Below, piece after piece: positions 32,142-42,462 of a DNA stretch of 48,319 bases. A model generated the notes under the pieces. That model was given only the letters and a program-made list of their open reading frames with translations, had not been told where the DNA came from and ran no database searches. Within the stretch, counting starts at the first letter, position 1. Each line of letters opens with the position of its first letter. The translations under genes and the position numbers were made by a program. Source of the DNA: Jimgerdemannia flammicorona (taxonomy: Eukaryota > Mucoromycota > Endogonomycetes > Endogonales > Endogonaceae); contig RBNI01000049.1 in assembly GCA_003990745.1 (NCBI GenBank), positions 1-48,319 of the forward strand, written 5' to 3'.

Positions 32142-32608
32142 TGTGACGGCTGATCAGAATTAGTAACATGAAACAGGGGAATTAGACATTTGATCACAGT
32201 ACCTGAATCCAATTCCCAATATAGCTTAGCCTCATAAATAGCAGTCACATTCCACAAAGTGCAGAAACTTTAATATTTGCAAAGATTTAAGAGATGTTAG
32301 AATCTTTGCAATCAGTAAAATCTTAGTAGATGTTAAAAGATTCAGCACTTGTGAAACAAGCCATTACTTAGCCACCTTATAGTTAGCAAAACTTGTATAA
32401 ATAACTCAGTATCTTAGAGTGAATAAACCTCAGATCGAAATAGTTTAAAAGTAAAAGAGATAGCAAAGGAACTAGTAAGCCTGTGGGCAGATATACTTCG
32501 AACTCATCTACCCCTGCATCCCAAGGACTCTGAGGAGTCAGAGAAGATCAAGTATTCAAGATACAGAAATCCGACATACTTTCAAGAGTAAGCATCTGCT
32601 ATATTACA
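32142..32608 (+). repeat. LTR3, 3' copy of element 4
   Basis: 467 bp, TGTGACGG...ATTACA, with TATAAATA at 32396-32403 and AATAAA at 32422-32427. Same length as the 5' copy. Visible differences are nearly all C/T or G/A, many at CpA or CpG. Confidence 0.9.
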
Positions 32609-33500
32609 CTATATATATTGCAAAGCAGATAACTATATATATTTAATACTATACTAATAAAGTGGCTTTTATTAGCATTTGAATTAATGATATAATAGTT
32701 GTTATAATGAAAAATAAACTTAATAGAGTTAAAGAAGTCCTGTATAAGGAATTTAAGATAATAGATATGAGTGATGTATTCTTTCTTTTAGAGATATCTA
32801 TAATATATAATAGAAATATATCCCTTTATCTATAGATAAGATCGTCTTTTAAAATCATTTAGCAGACAAATTAAAGTTTGAAAGAAATGATTTTTTGAAA
32901 CATTGTTTTTCTGTTAAAAATATATCTCAATTTGTTTAAAACAATTTTTTTTTTTTTTTGTAAAATTTTTACCAAAGATAGAATTATTATATAAAATGTT
33001 ATTGGTAAAATTTTTTTTAAAAGCTATTATGATTTTAAAAGTTATAAACTTTTAAAATCTTGTCTCTAAATATAGGTGCAAAACAGTCAAAGGGATATGT
33101 TATATATCTCTCATAGTCAGCTTATATCTAAGTTATTCTAGAATGATTTAGTATAAATAAATATAAGCTCATCAATACTTCTATAGATATATCTGTAAAG
33201 TTAAAGAAGGCTGAGATAAATAATAATAATAATAATATTTTTAGTTAGTTCTCTCATATATCTCATATTAGAAATAAGACTTAATATTTCATATACTATA
33301 AATAAGATGGTATAGTACTTATCATATTATGATAATTTATATTAAAGTATCATTAAGAGGATTTTCAGATATATTAAAGAAATAATATACTATATACTCA
33401 ATCTCAGTAGATTGAGTAGAAGTTATAGTAATAATAATAATAACAAAAATAATATATAACTATTTAGCATATATGACACTGATTGAGCTAGAGACTTATA
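32609..33500 (+). pseudogene. Copia C-terminal RT, interrupted by a small insertion
   Basis: Resumes the copia RT after element 4. NDIIVVIMKNKLNRVKEVLYK (near 32690, just after the YVDD site), then FKIIDMSDVFFLLEISIIYNRN, a copia hallmark. After the insertion at about 32836-33112 it continues SAYI, LINTSIDISVKLKKAE (near 33155-33210), IRNKT and the RNase H entry. Many stops. It ends near SIYDTD (33465-33482), corresponding to the DADWAG motif, where another insertion begins. Confidence 0.65.
32836..33112 (+). mobile_element. Small AT-rich insertion in copia RT (MITE-like, uncertain)
   Basis: About 277 bp interrupting the copia frame: CTA TAG before, TCA GCT after, with TAG/ATAG on both sides as a possible 3-4 bp duplication. 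It contains an 18-T run (about 32946-32963) and a potential hairpin (GTAAAATTTTTACCAA near 32964 against TTGGTAAAA near 33001). Imperfect inverted segments with TTTTAAAATC/GATTTTAAAA lie near 32845 and 33050. Exact borders are ambiguous because copia-like sequence may resume as early as 33085. No ORF. Confidence 0.4.
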
Positions 33501-34615
33501 TCTCTTTCTCCATTACCTTATCAGTTACAATGATTTGGTAGATAACCTTCTGAGTCTACTTTCTATAATTATTACCCCCTTTACCTTAGGTTGGTTTGCT
33601 GTACCTATTGCAGGACAGTGAAAGAGAGGCAAAAGTGATGAGTTGCCCTTTTATTAGTGTCATATCAGTGTCTTCTCCACTTTTTCACAGTTTCTGGTAC
33701 CTTTGGCTATATCTGAAGTATATTTGTTTTGGTATAGCACCTTCTTTCTTTTACCATCACTAATAAGATACTGTCTCAGTGTATTATAGGTTATGTGGAG
33801 AGTCAGCTAACCTTGGGCATCAAGTGCTCAGTGTAGATTACCTGCAGGTCCTCAGTACCTGTGGTGGGGCCCTCTGACTTTGGCGAGCTTCCCAGCAAGC
33901 ACAGTTCTAGCATAAGTGACTGCTTTTTGGGTGGTGTCAGGATGGGAGGGGAGATGGCCATCACAGATAGAAGGAAGAGTGATAATAGTAAACCAGTAGG
34001 ATGCCAGGCTAGGGGTGGTCATTGGGACTGGAGTGGGTATTGCTTCAGTGGGACCTTTTGATTGATGCAGAGCAGTTAGATAGTAGATATCACTCTCAAC
34101 TTCTTTTGGCAATTTGGCAGGTTGGGCCCTGGTCATTGGGGGGGTCAGGGGGCCTGAGGCTACTTATTTCAGATATCTTAACTAGAATCAGGAGCTGATA
34201 TGGTAATATGATTGAGGCCTGCAGGCTTGAGTAGTAGAGTATTGGAGGTCTCCTCCTACTTCATATATAAGTCCTTTACTCACCTTGACTGGGAGAACTA
34301 GGCCCTACCTACCATGATATACTTTGATGAGGGTTTTTCTTTGCCTATCATTCTCTTTGGGGTGGCAGGGGCTATTCTATTCAGCTTAGATATAGCCTTG
34401 TACATATATTGGAGTCTTAGGTATATACTTTCAATCATTGGTATATAGCTGAGTTCTCCCTGGTAGTAGGGAGAGCATAGTGCACAGAATGAGGTGCAGG
34501 CCAATATAGGCCCTGCTGCACCTGGCATGGTTGAGCTGCTGAACAATAGCTAGCCTAGGTTAATGGGGGGGCAGTGCTTGATAGGTAGTAGGGGAGAGTT
34601 TTGGCCTATATAGTC
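33500..34615 (-). mobile_element. Unidentified GC-richer insertion in copia RNase H
   Basis: About 1.1 kb with composition unlike the flanking copia sequence. Copia reads DTD*ARD before it and SNKNLQNIKI after it, so it is an insertion. Minus-strand ORFs are 33852-34136 (94 codons, Pro/Thr-rich) and 34298-34546 (82 codons, with a helical Ile/Leu-rich segment and a basic end, PATPKRMIGKEKPSSK). They may be pieces of one broken gene, but I recognise neither. I found no terminal repeats, and the exact borders and strand are uncertain. Confidence 0.4.
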
Positions 34616-35544
34616 TAAGTTCTCTTCTAATAAAAATCTGCAAAATATTAAGATAATTACTAATCTATAACTGAGTACTTCTTTCAGTTAAACAAATAAA
34701 GAAGTTATTTTATAACAAATATATAAGTAGTTCTCTGTGATAACTTCTTCTACTCAGGCTGAATATTAAGCTCTTTTTACTATAATAAAGGAAGTTATTT
34801 AGCTATACTAATTACTAAAGAAACTAGGCAAAAAACTCTATATATTACTCTAGAATAAAGCATATCAATATACAGTACTATTATATAAGAGAATATATAA
34901 AGAATGAGACTATATATTTAAAATATTTTTTCACAGAGTATATAATTAAAGATTTACTCACTAAAGTCCTTCTGAGATCTAAATTTTAGTAATATATTAA
35001 AGAAATGAGTTTTATAGTAAACTATATACTAGTAATAGATAATAATAGATAATTATAAGATATTTTATAATAAAAAGAAAGCAGAAAAACAATATAATAT
35101 ATATCTCTCTCTTTAAGTATTACATTGTACTATTCTATTCTTTCTTTCTTCTTCTTCTATATTTGAGATTTTCTACTATCAGGATCTATCTATATCTTTC
35201 ATTTTACTATAGTTTCTTATGTTTTAAGTATAGATAGATAATATTCTTTTAGTATATTTACAGTCATTTTATAGTTATTACTTAGTTATATTACATTATT
35301 ATATTATATTATATTTCTACTTATATATATTATATATTATCTTATTAAGTGAGAGTATTGAAATTCCTATTATTTGACATCTCAATAATATGACTTATGT
35401 AGCTTATATATATATAACTAAGTTACATCACTCAATATACTATCTGAAATAATAAATAATACTCTACTCTTCTCTGCTCCTCACTCTACTAAGTTATAAT
35501 ATATATAGTTTATACTTATTATAAATATTATGAAATATAAACTA
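34616..35544 (+). pseudogene. Copia RNase H and 3' end
   Basis: RNase H remnant: NKEVIL, then ITSSTQAEY (family ALSSTEAEY; near 34745), TIIKEVI and LLKKLG, then DYIFKIFF, ending near 35040. The rest, to 35544, is AT-rich non-coding sequence with a GAAAGCAGAAAAA purine stretch near 35077 and pyrimidine runs. It may be the copia 3' LTR cut by element Z, but no second copy confirms that. Confidence 0.5.
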
Positions 35545-37076
35545 TATAATGGTGCCCCAGAATGATAACATCAGTACAGGAGATAGTCTTTTCTTGCAAG
35601 CTACCAGATTGGAGCATAAGAAGATTATACAGCATATAAGATGAGTAATGATGACCAACTATGAGTCATTGTGATTACAGTATGGATATCTTGAGGAATA
35701 TAAAAGAAGGATTAAGGAACCGCAGTAGTAGCAACCAATAAGACCCACCAATCCCAAAATAGCTCAAAGACTTACCACAAACAAAATGCCTGCTGCTCAC
35801 TAAACTTCAAGATCAAGAAACTACCAAGGCACTTCAGTTGAAGAAAGGATGTTTCAAGACATCAGAAGAGCCATGAGGACCTGCTCAAGAAGAACTCCTA
35901 GTGTCAACCTGGGTACTGATGACCCTTATCATTACATTCTCTACTACTATGAAATGGAAACAAGAATCACCATTGCTACCAAATACCTCCAAATGTGGTA
36001 GTAGTATGAAATAGGAAACCTCCTCTGCTGGGAGTTCCCACAGACCAGTACTCAAGAGCTACAAGATGCCACTCCCATAAATATATGCAAAATAAGGATA
36101 GCTAAGAAGATCCATCAGATCTTCAGACATGCACCATAGTCAATCCCCAACTTGGAGTATGTTAGAGTCTCAGACTTCAGAGATCTGTCAGTCCAGTATA
36201 TCAATGCACTAGAAGCCAGGGTGGCTACAGAAGCCTAGTCCACTATTACTCTTGATAGTGATGAAGTCTAGTATCCCATCCTCCAGGACAATCCAGACCA
36301 ATTCCTGCAAGGATTGATCTCAGTATTCCAAGGCCCAAGCATCCAAGTTAGATCTCTCCAAGACCCTATATTTGTCCCCTATTTTGTGGAAGAGAACCTC
36401 ATAGACTGGAGAGCCCCAGACCTCCTTATTCCCACTACCACTAAACATGATGATGTCATCAGCAATGGCATCATCCCACATAACATACACAAGATGTGTA
36501 ATAATGATGAATTCACAGACCTCATCTCCTTTAAAGACATCCTGACCTCTGATAAGAATGAAGCCCCTATAGTCTTGAACATTCTACTCTAAAGTTCTTT
36601 GATTATATTGAATTATACCAGTACCAAGTATTCTGATATAATACTGAATTATGCCAGCACCAGTATTCTAATGTAATATTGAATTATGCCAGTACCAGCA
36701 TTCTGATATAACACTGAATTATACCAGTATCCTAAATCTGTGCAACTATTCATACTGACCCTGGAACTTAGCAGCTTTTCCTATTCTGGCATTTTATTTT
36801 AGTTATTGGAATTTATATTTAGCTTTATATCTTAGCAACCATTGAATTATATTTTGTATAAATACCCCTCTTATTTCCTCTGAAATAAAGTCAGTCAAGC
36901 TTGCAAGCAATCTAAGAGATAACAAGACAGTTTAAAAGATAAGAAGTTTGAGGACTATAAGACCTTGAAAAGGTACTCTAATAAGAACTTGCTTATAACA
37001 AACTTGAGTTAGTCTAAGAGATATACCTTAAAGAGAATCAGATGTATTTGAAGGACTCAGTGACCACTACATGACA
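35545..37076 (+). repeat. LTR2 copy c (5' LTR of element Z)
   Basis: 1532 bp, TATAATGG (decayed TGTAATGG)...ATGACA. TATAAAAG at 35699-35706, TATAAATA at 36857-36864 and AATAAA at 36884-36889 are kept. The primer-binding site follows at once. Confidence 0.85.
35786..36592 (+). pseudogene. LTR2-encoded ORF (LEO), copy c
   Basis: 269-codon copy with intact ATG (35786-35788) and TAA (36590-36592). It is open for the last 92 codons (36314-36592), including the CAA that is TAA in copies a and b. Upstream stops, such as TAA near 35810, TAG near 35999 and TAG near 36139, fall at Gln or Trp codons. It confirms the frame and the acidic C-terminal part (LLIPTTTKHDDVISNGI). Confidence 0.65.
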
Positions 37077-37868
37077 ACTTAGTATCCATTGGCTGGTAAT
37101 TCAAGATGAATTCCTCACTTTCAAGCTGAAAAATAAACAACCACTACAACAACTACCCTGACTACAAGAGTCACCTCTGCAAGAATTCAAGATAAGATAG
37201 AAATACATCCCCCTACATTCTATAGATATACTACTGAAGAGTCAATTCTGACCTTTATTAAAGACTTTGAACAATTTACCACTATATGAGCCCTTGGTGT
37301 GGATGTACAATTGGCCCTTCTACTGGTCAGCCTCAGAGAACCTGCTAGAGATAAGTTCAATATAGCCACTATTGCTGATAATGGTGCAGCCAAACTTGCC
37401 AATATGAAGGCCTTTCTCAGAACAACATACTATACTGAAGAAATCAAGCAAGCTCTCAAGGATCAACTCAACACTATCTGCCAGGGACTTAGTGAAGATC
37501 TCAACTCATTCTATACTCAAATCTGTCATCAGATTATCTTGGCTAACTATGATAATGCCCTCAAGAAACAAATAGTGGATTCAACCTTCCTCAAAGGAGT
37601 TCACCCTGAAATTGCCCTAGCAATCCAGTCTACCCTAGCTGTACTGACCCTTGATCAGAAAGTGGTCTTTGCATAGAGATATTGGACTGCCAGACACTCT
37701 GCTGAACACTCAATGGAGAAAATAACTGACATCAAGAGCCATCAAAGCCAACTAGTATCATATCTGCTATAGTTGTAAATAGACAACCATTCCCACTTAC
37801 CCCCAAGACAACCAAAGCTGACCCAGTGGAGGAACTCACCAAGCAGTTCACTGAGATGACTGTACACC
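37077..37868 (+). pseudogene. Element Z gag, 5' piece
   Basis: Primer-binding site ACTTAGTATCCATTGGCTGG at 37077-37096, then gag. Open 37299-37676 (125 codons), with LREPARDKFNIATIADNG and YYTEEIKQALKDQLNTICQG, colinear with element 4. Upstream, FYRYTTEESILTFIKDFEQF (near 37215) is in frame but cut from the rest by TGA at 37287. It breaks off at the hAT insertion, whose left target copy is TGTACACC (37861-37868). No obvious ATG begins the frame. Confidence 0.7.
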
Positions 37869-38344
37869 TAGTACTCTCAAACAAATTGAATCAATTCAAA
37901 TCGAATCAAATTGAGGGTGATTTGAATTGAATCAAATTAAGAAATTTTCAATTTAAATTAGGTTTGAATCAAATTGAGTTCAAATCAAATTGAGGTCTGA
38001 TTCAAAATATTCGAATCAAATTGAGGTCTAATTTGATTCAAAAAAAAATTAGATTCATAATTATTGGTAGCTTACATGATTTATTTGTTATTCACATACA
38101 CACATATACAGTACTTGTGTCACATTCTACTCACCCAATACATTCAGTACTTATGATACTCAGCATACAGTATGTCTGGCCACAGCAACCAATCAACAAG
38201 AATTATCATAAGGTCTTTTTCTCAAAGATAGGTCAGGAGTCAATGGGTTCAACTTCTGGCAAACTTTAGAGAGGGTATCATAAGTCTTTCCATATCTTCT
38301 GCAATTATAAAAACTGGTTCAAGGATGGCCTCTTGGCTTTGGAG

Positions 38345-38575
38345 GGGTTGGGGCAATGACTAGGGCTAGAGTGATGATGATTAGGGCTGGGGGGCCAGGG
38401 CAACAACCAGAGCTGGGGTGATAACTAGGGCTGGAGTGATGACCAGGGCTAGGGTGATGACTGGGGCTGGGGTGATAACCAGGGCTAGGGTGATGACCAG
38501 GGCTGAGGTGACAACTGGGGCTGAAGGAGCCAGGGTGACAACTAGGGCTGGGGGGACCAGGGCAGCAGAGAGTAT
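38345..38575 (+). repeat. 18-bp minisatellite inside the hAT element
   Basis: About a dozen imperfect units of GGGCTGGAGTGATGACCA with variants such as GGGCTAGGGTGATAACCA. A minus-strand frame (38381-38755) reads through them as Val-Ile-Thr-Pro-Ala-Leu repeats. That is a by-product of a unit length divisible by three. Confidence 0.8.
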
Positions 38576-38819
38576 CAGGACAATAACTAAAATGAATTGC
38601 TCAATTACTTTAGTAAGTATTTTCTTCTTCTTTTTATGTTCTTCTTGAGTAGCATAGATTTCATCAGTCACTGCCCAAGTATATATCTTGTCAATAGTAT
38701 GATTCATATCTTCAAAATGATTTGAGAGGTAGTTGAGATAAGTTTGAATATGCATTTTGTTTTTATTTTTATTAAATATAGTAGCTTAGACAGCTTATTT
38801 ATATGTTTTTAATGCTAGA

Positions 38820-39370
38820 TCAATAAGTAACCCCCAAGAGCTTCATAAGCAAGCCCCAAGCTTTGAATATGACTTATGATATTCAAAGCTCTCAGGGCTT
38901 GCTTATTGGCTGACATTAATTGTATCACCATGGCTTATAAAGCTCTCAGTGCTATCTTCTGGCTTGCTTATACTCTTGGTACCATATTTGAAGCTCTCAG
39001 GGCTTACTTATTAATTGTGTCACCATGGCTCTCAGTACTATCTTCTGGCTTATACTCTTAGTACTATATTCGAAGCTCTTGGGGCTTGCTTATTAATTGT
39101 GTCACTATAGCTCTCAGCAAGCCCATGTGGTGATGGGTATACTGGCCTGTAGTGGTAGTGGGTATACTGGCTATAGTAGATTTAGTGGCAGGTTTGGCAG
39201 GCTGAGAAAGGGTAACTGTATATGGTTTGGTCAGAAGTGAGCTCTGAGAGCTTCAAATAGTATAATTAATACCAGCCAATAAGCAAGTACTGAGCTTCGA
39301 ATATGGTGCTGTGATGCAATTAATGTCTGCTGGTGATAAGTGAACTGAGAGCTTCAAATATAGTGATATG
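38820..39370. repeat. Dispersed AGCTCTCAGGGCTTGCTTATT repeats in hAT
   Basis: The motif AAGCTCTCAGGGCTTGCTTA and its complement, often with CTTATTGGCTG or GTGTCACCATGGCT, recur at least six times in both orientations, for example near 38885, 38990, 39073 and 39285. Short hairpins are possible. It lies between the 3' end of the transposase and the right-hand minisatellite. Confidence 0.6.
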
Positions 39371-40974
39371 TGTATTAGAAATATTATGATATATGGATAT
39401 ATTTAGTTAGTCAAGATTAAACTATATTTCAACTATATTTCTAGATTTCAGAATCAGCCAGCTTATTGCCACACCTTTAAACACATACATTCATAAATGG
39501 TTTTGGAGTCTAAAGCACCTCTTTTAGGTACTACAAGATCTTTACCTCTTGAAAAAACTCTCTCTATGAGTGCACTTGTTACTGGGATAGCTAAATAGTT
39601 ACATGCCATTTTTGCTAGATTTGGGTAATCTCTACTATAGCTCTAATGTTCTCAATTAATTAAATTAAATTAGAGAAACTCAAATAATATTTTGAATTAG
39701 ATCTATAATATTTTGAATTAGACCAACTCACTTGCCACCAAGACAATGTATTGACTCTCAGTTGAAATTTAACAGTTTTACTTTTCAAATAATTATCTAA
39801 CTCCTCTTCAGGATTTATCATCAGTTTTTGTCTTTTGTTGTGTATATGTTCAGATAGCTCAGCAATGTCACCAACATCAATGTCATCTCCTATTTCAGTA
39901 TGATCTTCAGAACTTGCATGATAAACTGATAGAGGAGTATAGTTATCATTATAGATTGTATAAACAGTTTTTTCGGCCACATCAATCCAAATGGTTTCCC
40001 AATTATGGTTTGAATAATATTGTAGTTTAAGCCTGGGATCAAGAATTGGTTCTTATTCAAAGAATAAAATAAATTTCAAAATGAATTCATAGTTCAAAAT
40101 TTTGAAATAGTCTTCAGTAACAAGTGAATTTTGAAATATTTACTTACCAGTACCAATATAATAAATTAGATGATCTGTCATTGAATAGTATTTCTTCAAC
40201 TTATCAATAGCTGCTATTAGCACCTATTGAATGAGAGTATTTGGCTCTTTAGTTTCTTCTGGTTCTGCTGTATGATTTTTACTTAATCATTTTCCTCCAA
40301 CATATCTAGTAGAAAGTTGTAAATTGGAATAGTAGAATAAATTGTTGGATATTTTTACTGAGTTGCAAGATCTGTTGCATATTGAAAACTCTTTAACACC
40401 AAAATAATATCTTTTAGCAACTGCTAAGTACAATCTCTAATAGCATATTATTGCAAATCTTTATCAGCTATAACTGTTGAATTTAAGGACTAGTAATAAA
40501 AATTAATTCATTAGATTAGACTCAGGTATAATAGACCCATGTCACCTAACAAATTAAATATAATTAAATATAATTATCTCAGATAATTTGATGGCCTGTT
40601 CAATCATCAAATATATCGAGTTCTACTAAGTCTTAACATCCAAAATAAGTTCCTTTGGATTGTTGATTCCATAGGCTTTATATTGTGCAATAAATCTCTT
40701 ATGATGCTGTAGTGATGACCAGATTTTGATGATACTCATTCAAAGACTTGAAATCATTTCTCTATCATCATCAGCCTTCAGACATATTAAAAAGGCTTGA
40801 ACAGCCAGATTAATAATATGAGCCATGCAGCATATATGTATATTATATTAGCTAATAGTTGAGGCTATGATTGAACTCCATTCCAATTGTTTGAAAAAAT
40901 GTATTGTTGTTGAATACATTGTCTGTTATTATAGCTAATATCTAGAGTGAAAAATCAATAATTCAAAATGTAAG

Positions 40975-41195
40975 ATAACTGTTTTTCAAAAACCCAACCT
41001 TTATTGAAAACCCAACCTTTTTTTGAAAACCTAACCTTTTTGAAAACCCAACTTTTTTCAAAAACCTGAGCTTTTTCAAAATTCAAAAAAATAACCTTTT
41101 TTGAAAACCTGAGCTTTTGACCTTTTTTGAAAACCTGATCTTTTTTGAAAACCTGACCTTTTTTGAAAATCTGACCTTTTCAAAAACCTCTTTTA
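40975..41195 (-). repeat. TTTTTTGAAAACCTGACC tandem repeats within hAT transposase
   Basis: About eleven imperfect units of 18-24 bp built on TTTTTGAAAACCYRACC. In the minus transposase frame they would encode FSKKVR-like repeats, which have no counterpart in the family. They lie between the conserved GENITGAF region and the AHIINLAV region. Confidence 0.75.
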
Positions 41196-41760
41196 AAAGA
41201 CTTGCTCACTCTTTACATATCTTTGTCTGTATACCAAAATCTCAAACATAGCTCCCAAAGGCACCAGTAATATTTTCACCAAAATGAGATCCTGATAGCT
41301 TAATAAAATCAATCAACATACAATTGAGTTGCCAATTTTGACAAATTCAATATACATTAATTCCAAGAAATGTGTGCATATTCGGTGATGTCTATGTATC
41401 AACAGTGAAGGATATTCAATCTAGTATATTCTATTTTGAAATAAATTAAATCAAAATGAGATTAATTCAAAATATTGGAATTGGTATTCAAAGTTAAATA
41501 TTAAATCTTACCTGTAGTGTAATTTTGATGGCATCATGATTCTGTTGAAAGGCCAGTTTAATTTCACTTTGTATAGTTCCAGTAGAAGGAATAGTAATAT
41601 CTGGTTTCAGAAGACAAAAAATATCTCTCAGCTCTAAATTCTCAATAACTATAAAAGGCTGACTGTTATGAATAATCCAGTGAATAAGCATATCTTGAAA
41701 TAATTTTGTAGAAAATCTTGGCTATTTAATATAAAAGAAAAATAGCAATAAATTAATAAG

Positions 41761-41805
<45 letters not shown>
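41761..41805. repeat. A45 homopolymer
   Basis: 45 uninterrupted A residues inside the hAT element, between the BED-finger exon and the QPF segment. It does not mark the 3' end of any retroelement I can see. Its exact length is likely to be unreliable in sequencing. Confidence 0.9.
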
Positions 41806-41807
<2 letters not shown>

Positions 41808-42462
41808 ATACTTTTGAGAAAAATGATTCTATTACTCCTGCTTGATGACTTTTGTAAAATTTGTTAAAATGTACCTGTAGATTTGTTGTAGAGCTACCAA
41901 TAAATATATATTATTTTACAGTGATTACATTTGACTCTGGTGATGTCACCATTCTCTACATACTCTTTTGTAAACTCTTTCCAAATACTAGAGCATTCTT
42001 TTGCTTTTCCTTTTCCTTTCTTGGACTGTTGTGTCAAGACTACACTTGTCATAGCTATGCTTATTGAAGCTGTATCTGATATTGAAGCTATTGTCATCAT
42101 AGTATCCACCATAAGTAGTACTGTAGAAGACATGTCTGATATATTTAATTGTGATATGCTTGATTATATACATATATGTTGTTATGAGTTGTATCATGTG
42201 TGAGTTTTGAATTACCATATTTAGTTTTGAATTTCAAATCAAATTTCGAATTGAATTCAAAATTCAAACTTCGAATCAAATTTCAAATTGAATTTGAAAT
42301 TTGAACTTCAATTTGAATTGTGACTTGATTTTAGATTCAAATTGAAATTCAAATTGAATTAGACCTTGATTCAAATTGAATCAAATCAAATTGGACCTCA
42401 ATTTGAATTGAATTTAGGTCCAATTCAATTCAATTTGATTTGTTGAGAGTACTATGCATACC

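Larger units (their letters stand above)
25894..32608 (+). mobile_element. Element 4: complete dUTPase-encoding Ty3/gypsy element, LTR3 type
   Basis: 6715 bp with two 467-bp LTRs (25894-26360 and 32142-32608) and a perfect 4-bp target duplication CTAT (25890-25893, 32609-32612), inserted in the copia RT. Primer-binding site, gag, in-frame stop, protease, Cys/His segment, dUTPase, RT, RNase H, integrase in a second frame, the LEO ORF in a third, polypurine tract and 3' LTR are all present. The LTRs differ almost only by transitions. It is the reference for family-2 organisation in this window. Confidence 0.9.
21294..35544 (+). mobile_element. Old Ty1/copia element, split into five pieces
   Basis: Very AT-rich plus-strand element, recognisable only through copia domain order: gag knuckle, protease, integrase, RT, RNase H. 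The pieces are 21294-23057, 24587-25893, 32609-about 32835, about 33113-33500 and about 34615-35544. Each resumes the protein where the previous one stopped, and two junctions carry 4-5 bp target duplications. No clear 5' LTR remains; the left border abuts LTR2-a. A 3' LTR may begin near 35095, but no partner confirms it. It is the oldest layer here, judging by AT content and by what is inserted in it. Confidence 0.75.
39640..42133 (-). pseudogene. hAT transposase
   Basis: Minus-strand gene broken by stops and repeats. The N-terminus has a BED-type zinc finger near 42000-41890: SSIWKEFTKEYV, then VKCNHC. Next comes WIIHNSQPFIVIENLELRD (open 41494-41691), a signature hAT segment. The RNase H-like core has ISFTVDT with the first catalytic Asp and TSPNMHTFLGINVY (near 41405-41340), GSHFGENITGAFG, and later MAHIINLAVQAFL (near 40825). 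The hATC dimerisation end is open at 39660-39980, with ELDNYLKSKTVKF and LSWWQ. A tandem-repeat block (40975-41195) separates core parts and may be an expanded intron. It is less decayed than the flanking retroelements. The family carries out cut-and-paste transposition. Confidence 0.8.
37869..42454 (-). mobile_element. hAT DNA transposon inserted in element Z gag
   Basis: 4586 bp with terminal inverted repeats TAGTACTCTCAAACAAAT / TAGTACTCTCAACAAAT and an 8-bp target duplication, TGTACACC (37861-37868) and TGCATACC (42455-42462), differing by two C/T transitions. Eight-base duplications are typical of hAT. Each end carries about 150-230 bp of short AATTC/CAAATTGA permutations. The gag frame is restored on removal (protein reads ...MTVH before, AYLSDVV after). 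The transposase lies on the minus strand. Internal tandem repeats are listed separately. Confidence 0.85.

Noticed and set aside
32836..33116. Spliceosomal intron in copia RT
   Set aside because: The 3' side CATAG would fit, but the 5' side reads ATAAG, not GTNNGT. A retrotransposon would lose an intron on reverse transcription, and the hairpin and T run fit an insertion better.
38345..38575. Possible CRISPR-like array
   Set aside because: Units are directly adjacent with no unique spacers, in a eukaryotic transposon; it is a minisatellite.
38381..38755. Repetitive Val/Ile/Pro/Ala protein on the minus strand
   Set aside because: Produced by an 18-bp minisatellite whose unit is a multiple of three; there is no non-repeat conservation.
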